Shown here: piece after piece, positions 37,930-46,234 of the stretch
Position numbering within the stretch: the stretch's first letter is position 1
How the letters are laid out: each line of letters begins with the position of its first letter
NCBI GenBank assembly: GCA_009744235.1
Contig: WPHV01000004.1
Span: 1-64,000 of the forward strand
Length of the DNA: 64,000 nt
Direction: 5' to 3'
Source of the DNA: Gillisella vitis
Lineage (GTDB): Bacteria; Pseudomonadota; Alphaproteobacteria; Rhizobiales; Rhizobiaceae
Notes under the pieces: generated by a model
Seen by the model: only the letters and a program-made list of their open reading frames with translations
The model's database searches: none
What the model was told of the DNA's origin: nothing
Translations under genes and position numbers: made by a program

Positions 37930-40194
37930 ATGGACGACGTTCTGTCATCCACCGATTTCATTCAAGCGAGCCGTGTGCTGAAACTGTCGTCGCCCTTGGG
38001 CGAAGACCAGTTGTTGCCGGAAAGCATGATGGTGGACGAAGGTGTCAATCGTCTGTTTGAGATCACTCTGTCGGTGCGCGCCAAGCGTGAGGCTGTGAAG
38101 CCTGAAGAGCTGATCGGCAAGCTGGTCGATGTGTCCCTGGAAATCCGCCAGGGCGAATTGGACGGTGATGGCGTGCGCCGGCCGTTCAACGGGCTGGTGA
38201 CCAATCTGTCCGAGGGACCGCCGGTGACCCGCGGATTGCGCTCCTACACACTGACCATCCGTCCGCAACTGTGGCTGCTGTCGCGCCGGTCCGATTGCCG
38301 GATCTGGCAGAATATGACCTCGATGCAGGTGATGGAAACACTGTTTTCCGAGCATGGCATTCCAGCCGCCGCATCCGCCCCTCTGCACAAGACGCCGCCA
38401 TCACGTGAATATTCTGTCCAATGGAATGAAACGGACATCGATTACCTGCTGCGCCGCTTCGAGCAGGACGGGTTGTTCTATTGGTTTGAACATGAAACCG
38501 GCGTTCACCGCCTGAAGGTCAGCGACAGCAAGGTGGCCTGGAGCAAGCCATCGGCTGCGGCAGAAGGTGTCGATAAAGTCAGATTAGCCCAGGGCTCGTC
38601 GGACCGCAACCACATCAACGAATGGATGCGACAGTTCTCCTATGTCCCCGGCCAGCGCGCCGGTGCGGACTGGAATTTTGAGACGCCCAGCACTGTGCCG
38701 CTGAATGTCACGCCGTCACTGATCCAGATGCCGGGGGCCAAGCAGCGCGAACTCTACGAATATCCGGCCCGTATCTCCGATATCAAAGAGGCCGAACAGG
38801 CGGAAACGTTTCGAACCCAGGCGACAGAAGCCGATCATGAGCGGGTGAAGGGCCAGTCCAATGTCCGCTTTCTGGAAGCCGGCCGACGGTTCACGCCTTA
38901 CGAGGAGCCGCATCCGGAGCATAAATACGAAGAGCATGTGATTACCCGCATCATGCATCGGGTGGTGGACCGCTCCTATGAGACGGCCAGCAATGAGATG
39001 GAATATGCCAACGCATTCGAGGCCATTCCATCACGCGTTCCGCTAACGCCGCACCGGGAGACCAAGCGCCCGCGCATCGAGGGTGCGCAGGTGGCGATTG
39101 TTGCAGGGCCATCGGGCGAAGAAATCCACACCGACAAATACGGACGCATCAAGCTCTGGTATCCCTGGGATCGCAAGGCAAAGAAGGATGGCAGCGACAC
39201 GTGCTGGGTGCGGGTTAATCAGGCCTGGGGCGGTGGCAGTTGGGGTGCGCAGGTCATTCCCCGGATTGGTATGGAAGTGATGGTGTCGTTCGTGGATGGC
39301 GATCCGGATCGGCCACTGGTGATTGGCGTGGTTCCCAATCCGGCCAATCCCGTGCCCTACGACCTTCCGGCCAACAAGACCCGCATGGTGCTGCGCTCCA
39401 ACACCCACAAGGGCAGCGGCTTCAACGAGATGACCTTCGAGGATGAGAAGGGCCAAGAGAACATGTTCTTCCATGCCCAGAAGGACCAGACGACACGCGT
39501 GCTGAATGACCGCACCAAGCGTATCGACCGCCATGAAGTGGCGTCTATTGGTGGCAACCGCGCTGTAGAGGTTAGCGGCAACCAGAAGCATGAGATCGGC
39601 GGATCGGTAAACACAGTGGTCGGCGGTACTGGGCCGATGGCTATGGCTCTGATGGGAGCCGTGCAAGGTATTTCCGGTCAGACGGCAGGTATGCTCGCTC
39701 AGGCGGGCCAGATCGCTGGCAGTAGTGGACCAGGCCTTGCGAGCTTTGCCACAACGCTTGCCTCCTCTGCCCTGGGTTTCTTAGGGGCGGGTGGTCTGAT
39801 GGCTCGCGAAGGTGTTGTGGCTGGCTCTAGTCCACGAACAGATGCGGGCACGGCTCTTGCCGGTTCCGGCACAGGCGTTGGTGATGATGCTTCTAGCCTT
39901 TTTCCAATGCCCGGCATCATGAATACCATCGTCGGCGCATTCAAATCCGACACCATCGGTGTGGCGCGGGCCGAGCAGATCGGGGTTAGCAAGGTCACCA
40001 ATGTTGGGCAGACCTCTTTGGAAAGCGTCGGAAAGTTCAAAAAGATTGCGGTGGGTGAAGAGTTCGTCATCGAATGCGGAGACTCCAAGTTCATCATGAA
40101 GTCGAACGGCGAAGTGATCATCCTGGGCAAGACGTTTAATTTCGTGGCCACGGATCACTTTCAGCTGCGCGGCAAGCCGATTGACATGAACTGA
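37930..40194 (+). CDS. vgrG: Type VI secretion tip protein VgrG
   Basis: 754 residues from ATG 37930 (GGGGGG ribosome region); a TTG at 37891 is not needed. The gp27-like part (about 15-380) is followed by the gp5 OB-fold: DKYGRIKLWYPWD, CWVRVNQAWGGGSWGAQVIPRIGMEVMVSFVDGDPDRPLV, then the beta-helix run and an Ala/Gly-rich C-terminal extension (about 560-650). The latter is variable in the family and likely specifies cargo loading. It trimerises at the tip of the Hcp tube. No sheath, baseplate or TssM genes lie in the window, so this is an orphan vgrG cassette. Confidence 0.95.
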   Translation: MDDVLSSTDFIQASRVLKLSSPLGEDQLLPESMMVDEGVNRLFEITLSVRAKREAVKPEELIGKLVDVSLEIRQGELDGDGVRRPFNGLVTNLSEGPPVTRGLRSYTLTIRPQLWLLSRRSDCRIWQNMTSMQVMETLFSEHGIPAAASAPLHKTPPSREYSVQWNETDIDYLLRRFEQDGLFYWFEHETGVHRLKVSDSKVAWSKPSAAAEGVDKVRLAQGSSDRNHINEWMRQFSYVPGQRAGADWNFETPSTVPLNVTPSLIQMPGAKQRELYEYPARISDIKEAEQAETFRTQATEADHERVKGQSNVRFLEAGRRFTPYEEPHPEHKYEEHVITRIMHRVVDRSYETASNEMEYANAFEAIPSRVPLTPHRETKRPRIEGAQVAIVAGPSGEEIHTDKYGRIKLWYPWDRKAKKDGSDTCWVRVNQAWGGGSWGAQVIPRIGMEVMVSFVDGDPDRPLVIGVVPNPANPVPYDLPANKTRMVLRSNTHKGSGFNEMTFEDEKGQENMFFHAQKDQTTRVLNDRTKRIDRHEVASIGGNRAVEVSGNQKHEIGGSVNTVVGGTGPMAMALMGAVQGISGQTAGMLAQAGQIAGSSGPGLASFATTLASSALGFLGAGGLMAREGVVAGSSPRTDAGTALAGSGTGVGDDASSLFPMPGIMNTIVGAFKSDTIGVARAEQIGVSKVTNVGQTSLESVGKFKKIAVGEEFVIECGDSKFIMKSNGEVIILGKTFNFVATDHFQLRGKPIDMN

Positions 40195-40205
40195 GGAGTG
40201 GGCAG

Positions 40206-41333
40206 GTGGAACTGATTAACCGCCTCCCCTTTCCTGCGATGGCCTTCAGGCAATTCGATTCCGAAGGCAATCTGGATTGCGTCGTTTCCATGCGGGGAAC
40301 GTTTATGCATGTCCAGGACGGCGGCCTTGATATCGCACCGCAGCAGGAGAGCTTTCAGTGGGAGGATGCCTATGAAGCCGATCCGCATGCCAGCGTCTTG
40401 TTACGGCAATCGGACTTGACGCCGGACAAGCCGGGTACGGATATCACCTTCCTCGGAAACGCCTATGCGCCTGATGGCAACCCCACTACGTCATGGCAAT
40501 CGATCCTTCGTATCGGTCCCGTTTCCAAGGCTGTCGAGGTACATGGCGAGCGGCATTGGCGGCCCAAAATTCAAGAAAAATGGGCGGGCTTTTCGGCCAA
40601 GGAACCAAAGCGGGTCATCAAGGACTGGGCGCTGACGCAAGCGCAGCCAACAGGCATGGTGCCATTGTGTTGGTCGAAAGCATTCGGTGGCATCATTCCA
40701 GGTACGGGCGATCCCACCACAGAGAGCCCTGTTGACGTGGAGCGCCGCAATCCACTCGGCTGCGGCATCGTCCATTTGGATATGCCCCACGATACGGAAC
40801 CGGTCCCAGCGCCACAGATCACCAATGTCGATCAAAGCCTGGACTGGCGAAAGCAATACGAGCCGCAAGGGTTAGGCCTTGTCTCTCCTTGGTGGAGGCC
40901 ACGGCAGCAATATGCTGGAACCTATGACGAAGCCTGGCTGAGCAAACGTCATCCCCTCCTCCCGCGAGATTTCGATGCCCGCTTCTGGCAGTGTGCTCAT
41001 CCCGATCTGATCGCCACACCATATCTGACGGGAGACGAAGCCTACCAGCTCGATCATCTTCATCCGCGCTTTGGCCAGGCAAGAGGCCGCCTGCCAGGCT
41101 TGACATGCGGTGTTCACTGCCAGCGCGAAGACCGGGATGAGTGGCATGTTCTCAAACTGGATGGTGTGCATTTCGACTGGCGGTCGGAGAATATCGTGAT
41201 GCTGACCTGGCGTGTACGTTTCCCATTGCCGGAAGCTGGTGAAACGACGCTGACTTTGACCCGTGTTCGGGTGAAGCCCTCACCAGACCCATCGACCGAC
41301 GTATCGGCCAATCAAGCGAGGGAGAACGCATGA
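40206..41333 (+). CDS. DUF2169 effector adaptor
   Basis: 375 residues starting at GTG 40206, 7 bases after GAGGAG. Matches the DUF2169 family: ELINRLPFPAMAFRQFD, AYAPDGNPTTSWQSILRIG, VEVHGERHWRP, CWSKAFGG, NPLGCGI, PWWRPRQQYAGTYDEAW, LPRDFDARFWQCAHPD. In Agrobacterium, a DUF2169 adaptor sits between vgrG2 and the PAAR-like effector tde2 and loads it onto VgrG. The same order is seen here. It is 11 bp after vgrG and its stop overlaps the effector start by 4 bp. Confidence 0.93.
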   Translation: MELINRLPFPAMAFRQFDSEGNLDCVVSMRGTFMHVQDGGLDIAPQQESFQWEDAYEADPHASVLLRQSDLTPDKPGTDITFLGNAYAPDGNPTTSWQSILRIGPVSKAVEVHGERHWRPKIQEKWAGFSAKEPKRVIKDWALTQAQPTGMVPLCWSKAFGGIIPGTGDPTTESPVDVERRNPLGCGIVHLDMPHDTEPVPAPQITNVDQSLDWRKQYEPQGLGLVSPWWRPRQQYAGTYDEAWLSKRHPLLPRDFDARFWQCAHPDLIATPYLTGDEAYQLDHLHPRFGQARGRLPGLTCGVHCQREDRDEWHVLKLDGVHFDWRSENIVMLTWRVRFPLPEAGETTLTLTRVRVKPSPDPSTDVSANQARENA

Positions 41334-42907
41334 GCATCCCCCGCGACCCCTACCTTGGCGAACCGGGCTATCCCGAACCCTGGACGACGAAACAGCCGCG
41401 TGAGGGCCTGCGCGATCTCGACGAAGCGCGGATCGTCTCGCTTGCCCCGGATGTCTGCTGGACACCCCTCGGCTCATCCGTTGTCGCTATTCCATACCCC
41501 ATCGTAGACTTCTGCGGCCACGACCAGAACTATACGCCCTCTGTGCGCTTCACAGGAAAGAAGGCCATGGTCATGCGCTCCTGCACGACCCATGTGCATG
41601 GCGATAAGCCAGGTGTCAAAAAAGGCGTCAATTCCGGCACGGTCGAAAGCATCTGCGAACCCGTTGGTCATGCTGATCAGGTTCGAGCCGAAGGCTCTTA
41701 CGTCATTCGCCATCTCGACCGGTTCAAGATGAACAACGGGAACACAGAGGGCGAAGCGATCTTTGTGCGGGACACCTCAACCTATGATCCGCCGAAGGAT
41801 GATGACCAGGTACCGGGGTCTCTGCGATGGCAAGATCAGCCAGTGCAAGTTGCTCAGGCAGCAACGGGGTCGATGACTGATGCCGGGGGCGGTCTCTTTT
41901 TTGCGGCTGGATCTACAGCCACTACCGCTAATGGAATCTCGCGTGCGCCCACACAAACGCTTCCCCGTCCTTCTTCTATCCCCAAAGACCTACCCACGAG
42001 TATGGGCAAAGGCCTTTTACGACGCTTGGGGGTACTCGGCTTTTTGATTGAAGATGCACTGAGAGACGCAAGTCTGCCTGCTAGTGAGCGTGATGCCGAA
42101 GCTCGCTCATTTCAAATTGTAAACTCGAAGGCCGGGCAAAACGCAATCATTAACAGTAAATTGCTGGGAGGTAGAACACCTGTCTCGCTGGATAGTATAG
42201 CAGACGGAAGCGCTTGGGATTTTTCAGGTAAATATGGGTTAGTCATTCAAGCCGAGGAACGTATACCTCTAGCGAATGATATACTTTCGTCACTGGCCGG
42301 AAGGCCCGTCGATCTAAGAACGGCTACAGCAGAAGAAATTCAAGGTATTTTGGAGGGCCGCGACGTAGCCCGTCCGCAAACCTACGAAGAGAGCAAAAAA
42401 AATGCAGACGCGCTGGCAAAAGCGAATGTCCGGGTCGCGGCGGAAAGTGTTTCTAAGGGGGCCTGTTTAGTTGGGCCACATAGCGTAATAAGCAAAATCT
42501 GCCCAGGGGAATCCCATCATATTGTTCCCGATATGGCGCTTGGCTGGGGTGACCGGGCCCAGCGAATAGCTGGGCAAAATCGGATAAAGGGAGCGCCTTC
42601 ATTTCAAAACGGCATGGCCATATGTCTGCTTAAAGAATGGCACACTGGTCTGCACCAGTCTCTTAACAAAGACCTCGACGCAATTGGACAACAAAATGTA
42701 CCAACAGGTACTGCACCGATGATTAGGATCGTAAGGGCAGCAACCGTATCGATCGACTCAATAAAAGAACTTCCGGAAAAATGCAAGGAAATAGCAAAGT
42801 CGGCAGCGTTCGCGCAAATGTTACCTATAATGGCAAAGCCTGGAAGAACTACGGTATCGTTACCGTCGAATGATGCAATCGAAGTTATGCGGAAAGGACA
42901 TTATTGA
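41330..42907 (+). CDS. PAAR-like (DUF4150) type VI effector with C-terminal SHH/HNH-type nuclease domain
   Basis: 525 residues. The N-terminal PAAR-like domain (about 30-140, IVSLAPDVCWTPLGSSVVAIPYPIVDF and VKKGVNSGTV) should cap the VgrG spike. A Ala/Gly/Pro-rich linker follows (about 175-225). The C-terminal part (about 385-525) carries CPGESHHIVPDMAL with S395-H396-H397, then QNGMAICL (N427) and WHTGLHQSL (H438, H442). This is the SHH/HNH-type pattern of polymorphic toxin nucleases: H-H-x-V-P, then N, then H-x3-H. It is not Ntox15 as in Tde2. The toxin half is visibly AT-richer. Effector identity comes from context and motifs; DNase activity is inferred. Confidence 0.85.
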   Translation: MSIPRDPYLGEPGYPEPWTTKQPREGLRDLDEARIVSLAPDVCWTPLGSSVVAIPYPIVDFCGHDQNYTPSVRFTGKKAMVMRSCTTHVHGDKPGVKKGVNSGTVESICEPVGHADQVRAEGSYVIRHLDRFKMNNGNTEGEAIFVRDTSTYDPPKDDDQVPGSLRWQDQPVQVAQAATGSMTDAGGGLFFAAGSTATTANGISRAPTQTLPRPSSIPKDLPTSMGKGLLRRLGVLGFLIEDALRDASLPASERDAEARSFQIVNSKAGQNAIINSKLLGGRTPVSLDSIADGSAWDFSGKYGLVIQAEERIPLANDILSSLAGRPVDLRTATAEEIQGILEGRDVARPQTYEESKKNADALAKANVRVAAESVSKGACLVGPHSVISKICPGESHHIVPDMALGWGDRAQRIAGQNRIKGAPSFQNGMAICLLKEWHTGLHQSLNKDLDAIGQQNVPTGTAPMIRIVRAATVSIDSIKELPEKCKEIAKSAAFAQMLPIMAKPGRTTVSLPSNDAIEVMRKGHY

Positions 42908-44040
42908 TGTCTATTAAAATGAAAGAAGCACAAAATGTTCGCGCGGCCTACGCAATTTCTAGGAACCACTTCTGTATTGCACTTCACGAGCTTCGCGCCG
43001 ATGATCCATTTTCCATCATTCTTGAATACGACGGTAATTTTCCTCAACCTTGGAGCAGGATAGAAGTCAAACGGAACATTTCTGGCATCACTGCGCGTCC
43101 TGATGGTACTGCTGAAAATAATCCATTTGTCGCCGTGAGTGATGAAGGAGATATTTATTTTATTGATGCTGGGGTGCCAACTGAGAAAATTCCTGGAGCA
43201 GGAATTTACAGCGAAGACGCAGATGGCTCGGGCAGCATTACAGGAATCTCATATATCGATGGTCAACTATTTGCATTTGGAGCTGGGGGGCAACTCTATA
43301 AACGAGATTCAAATGCGTCCTGGCAAAGGGTGCAGATAGGCGATGCCGTTGTCGCACATCAAGGTCGGTTTTCTGCCTTGATGAAATCGGAGACTGAAGA
43401 ATTATACGCAGTCGGAACTATTGTTCCTAGGTACTGGAGAACACCCGAAGACATCGAAAAGGCGCAGTTAGAGGCTGCCGCAGCTGGCGATTTAAAACGC
43501 TTTGAAGAACTGAACGCTCAAGCTGAGCGGTGGGCCAAAGATCAAGGTTTTGAAAAGGTATCGACTGGATTCCTTATGGTGCAGAAAGACGATGAATGGA
43601 AACGTCTTGAAACAGGTACAGATGATGAATTGAGAGACATTTTTATCGACTCTCCTCAGCAAATCTGGGCAGTTGGCGGAAGCGGAGTAATTCTTAAAGG
43701 CAATTTGGCTGACGGGTTCCGCAATGTCGCCTTTCATGGTGATAAGGATAAAAGTCTGTTGAGCATCACCCGGTTTAATGGCCAGATCGTCATTGCTTCA
43801 GGCTATGCTTTGCATTGGTTTGACGGTCACATTTTGTCGCCACTGAAACCCGTTCTTGACGCCAGTATAAACCGTAACGTTCCAACGCCGCTAAAAATTC
43901 AGGCTGTTGACGACGTTCTTTATTACTTCGACTATAAGCATGGTGTTCACACCTTTGACGGGGAACGTTGGACTAATATCGCAATTCCTCCAGAACTGCT
44001 GGAGCGTGATTTCAAAGGATTGCCAAAGACTAAGCAATGA
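42907..44040 (+). CDS. Putative immunity protein, beta-propeller-like (YCF48/BNR-type repeats)
   Basis: 377 residues from ATG 42907, which overlaps the effector stop (TGATG). No signal peptide or membrane segment: cytoplasmic. Repeats of the type DIFIDSPQQIWAVGGSGVIL, GSITGISYIDGQLFAFGAGG and LYAVGT suggest propeller blades, ending with HTFDGERWTNIAI. Charged helical insert at about 180-215 (IEKAQLEAAAAGDLKRFEELNAQAERW). Such a large propeller is unusual for a type VI immunity protein. The adjacent position and coupled translation suggest it neutralises the nuclease, but this is inference. GC is low (a sample line is 40%). Confidence 0.7.
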   Translation: MSIKMKEAQNVRAAYAISRNHFCIALHELRADDPFSIILEYDGNFPQPWSRIEVKRNISGITARPDGTAENNPFVAVSDEGDIYFIDAGVPTEKIPGAGIYSEDADGSGSITGISYIDGQLFAFGAGGQLYKRDSNASWQRVQIGDAVVAHQGRFSALMKSETEELYAVGTIVPRYWRTPEDIEKAQLEAAAAGDLKRFEELNAQAERWAKDQGFEKVSTGFLMVQKDDEWKRLETGTDDELRDIFIDSPQQIWAVGGSGVILKGNLADGFRNVAFHGDKDKSLLSITRFNGQIVIASGYALHWFDGHILSPLKPVLDASINRNVPTPLKIQAVDDVLYYFDYKHGVHTFDGERWTNIAIPPELLERDFKGLPKTKQ

Positions 44041-44205
44041 CGAAGTGGCTACGATTGCCGATTTAACGCGAGTGTTGAACATTTAGGTTAGTTGGTTGTG
44101 GAACGGCACCGAAAGTGCGACCCCTTTCGAAAGGCAGTAAGCACCTGATTTTAATTGCAAACTGGCAACAAGAGCGAGGTAAACATCCAACGCTGCCTCA
44201 CAAAT

Positions 44206-44445
44206 ATGCATGAAACACCAGTCATGAAGGCTTTCAAGATTGCGACTATATTCGTCGTAATGACGGTATTGTGCATTTTCCTGGGCTATCAGACGGCTGT
44301 ATGGTCCGGGCTAAGTGGGATCTACGAATGCAATGATGTTGCTTGCCCGTTTGTTGTGACCTTTGTGACCGGGCCACTGCTGAGTATTGCTTATGCATTC
44401 GTAGCCGGCGGCATCTACCTGCTCTGGCGGCGCACTTGCCGCTGA
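44206..44445 (+). CDS. Small two-pass membrane protein, unknown
   Basis: 79 residues from ATG 44206 (an in-frame ATG at 44224 is equally possible; no start has a clear ribosome site). Two hydrophobic segments (IATIFVVMTVLCIFLGY and VTFVTGPLLSIAYAFVAGGIYLL) flank a loop YECNDVACPF with two Cys. No family recognised. Lies after the immunity gene in the AT-richer zone, so it may belong to the accessory cassette or be a passenger. Confidence 0.5.
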   Translation: MHETPVMKAFKIATIFVVMTVLCIFLGYQTAVWSGLSGIYECNDVACPFVVTFVTGPLLSIAYAFVAGGIYLLWRRTCR

Positions 44446-44589
44446 ATATAGTGACCGCTAATTCCCCGTCGCCTTTTCGCGCTTGTGTGTCTGGCGCGTG
44501 AAGCGTCGAATTTAAATGGAACGAAGGGAAGAAGCGAACCGGTGGTTTTGAAGATTGAATGATCATGAGCAGTCACTGAAAACTATTAA

Positions 44590-45489
44590 CTAGACCTGCG
44601 ATGGGTAATCCTCAATGAGCCGAGAAATTGTGCTTCGGCCCAAGTCGGCCATTATAGGGTTCGTGTCTTTATAGTACCAAACTAAGCCCATCGCTTGCTG
44701 GAATGCCCATGCCGCGCCTCGGTGCCATTCAAGGTCATCAACTTGCAGACCTTCACGGAAGACCGCTCGAGTATCCCGATCTAGCAGATGCCAACCGGCG
44801 ACGAGATCAAGCGATGGATCGGCAGGAGCAAAACCGCCAGTGTCAAGCACTCCAACCAAGTGTTCGCCATTGACTAAGAGATTTGTAGGAATGATGTCCT
44901 TGTGGCTCATCACTTCGCGATTTGGAGATGGCAATTCGCGAAGGCTTCTCCACATGCTGCGTAGATGATCAACATCAAGAAGGTGTTCACTCTTAGAGAA
45001 GCACACCTCCATCCATCCATCATGATCGGTCAAATTTCCGCCTCTACCCCGGCCCTCAAATGTCCGTCCGTTCAAATTCGCTGTGCGAAGTGTAATGATC
45101 AGTCTTACAAGATCGAGCGCAAAAACAGGCGAGTTGCATAGTCCAGTCGGCGTAGAAATTTGTCCCTCGATCCAAGTTTGTACACACCACGGCAGCGGAT
45201 AGTCAGAACTTTGCCGCCCGATTCCGACTGGCTTAGGACTGGGAAAGAGGCAACATTCGGTGAATTCCGCGCTGGCTCTGGCTTCCGCTTCCAGTAAACG
45301 GGTGCATTCGGCGGTATCCATCATCCGCAGAGGAAAGCGGGCAGCGTGCTTGGCACCAATTCGAAAGATCGCATTGGCCGTGCCTGCTGTTTCCAGTTCA
45401 ATGATTTCTTCGCCTCGAAACTGCGGAAACTGGTCAGCGATCAAATCTCTCACGTGCGCCGCGTTGATGTTTATTTGATCGCTATGCAT
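44590..45489 (-). CDS. Aminoglycoside phosphotransferase-family kinase
   Basis: 299 residues from ATG 45489, which has GAGGA 8 bases upstream (an ATG 9 bases earlier touches it). Protein-kinase-like APH fold: catalytic loop MSHKDIIPTNLLV (H-x-D-x4-N, with Lys where HGD is usual) and metal loop GVLDTGGFAPADPSLDL. The substrate is unknown; APH relatives phosphorylate antibiotics, sugars or homoserine. It is divergent from the preceding accessory genes; low coding density around it. Confidence 0.8.
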   Translation of the reverse strand: MHSDQININAAHVRDLIADQFPQFRGEEIIELETAGTANAIFRIGAKHAARFPLRMMDTAECTRLLEAEARASAEFTECCLFPSPKPVGIGRQSSDYPLPWCVQTWIEGQISTPTGLCNSPVFALDLVRLIITLRTANLNGRTFEGRGRGGNLTDHDGWMEVCFSKSEHLLDVDHLRSMWRSLRELPSPNREVMSHKDIIPTNLLVNGEHLVGVLDTGGFAPADPSLDLVAGWHLLDRDTRAVFREGLQVDDLEWHRGAAWAFQQAMGLVWYYKDTNPIMADLGRSTISRLIEDYPSQV

Positions 45490-45498
45490 CGCCGCCAT

Positions 45499-46234
45499 TC
45501 CTCAAACATCTACGCTGCCGTAACCTTTATATATGACGACTTTTTGAATCGACGATTTGTGACGCTAATGACCGAAATGAGACCGTCTCCAGTCTCACTG
45601 CTTTTCGAGCGCAAAAGACGAAAACGGCCAGAGCAACTCGGTTCGCCGACTTCCGTTATTGGCCTGAAGCAGACGTCATGCGGCTTTCATAAACGTGGAA
45701 ATGATCCCCGCGAGTAAGACCTGCCGCGAGGGCTGAAGCCCGTGACGTATTCAAGAAGATTTCCGGTACATTCTACCGCTCTGGTCTGACGGATAGAGTT
45801 CACCAAGTGTTTCACCCGCCGAGACCAAACAGTGCAGGACGCTATCATCGCCTTGGTGAGCGGATCCTTTACACGAGCGCCGCCCTGGAGTGGTCCACGC
45901 GCTACCCGATCGCAGTGGAGCGGGCGTCTCGATCTTCTACAACGTGTACAACATACCAATGGCGTCAAACTTGAATTCGCAGTTTAATATATCGATGCGC
46001 TCGACATGTGGTACTTCAGTGCGTCGACGATGGCGTTTTTTTGTCAACTATGCGTAGATCATAGCCTTCTTTGCCGTGTCATACGACCGGGCCCATGACG
46101 TGGGGTGCTCGCGAACGTCGGATTTCAGGACCGCTTACCGCATGGTGAATGACCAGAATGGGCGGCGGTTCCTGTCGCAAGATTCGTCGCTTCATGGCCT
46201 AACACCCAGCTTTCAAATTAAGCTTAAGAAGCTG
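45499..46234. other. Sparse stretch between APH and FabMG genes
   Basis: About 735 bp with only the RES-like fragment listed separately. I see no intact gene, no transposase and no terminal inverted repeats. It looks like decayed DNA. Confidence 0.5.
45705..45974 (+). pseudogene. Possible RES-domain toxin fragment
   Basis: An open frame of 90 codons between stops, without an ATG and without ribosome site. Reading it gives ARAEARDVFKKISGTFYRSG, then PPRPNSAGRYHRLGERIL YTSAALEWS. The A-G-R-Y-H-x-x-G-x-x-x-L-Y-T-S run resembles the first conserved block of RES-domain toxins (G-G-R-W/F-N-x-x-G-x-x-x-x-Y-x-S). The rest of the domain, with its conserved Ser, is missing and no antitoxin gene is next to it. 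I regard it as a remnant; a chance resemblance is possible. Confidence 0.38.

Noticed and set aside
41330..42907. Effector as a Tde2/Ntox15 nuclease
   Set aside because: The cassette order fits tde2, but the toxin end carries an SHH/HNH-type pattern, not the Ntox15 HxxD motif.
44155..44205. Longer N-terminus for the small membrane protein from TTG 44155
   Set aside because: No ribosome site, and the extension is hydrophilic without features; ATG starts at 44206 or 44224 are simpler.
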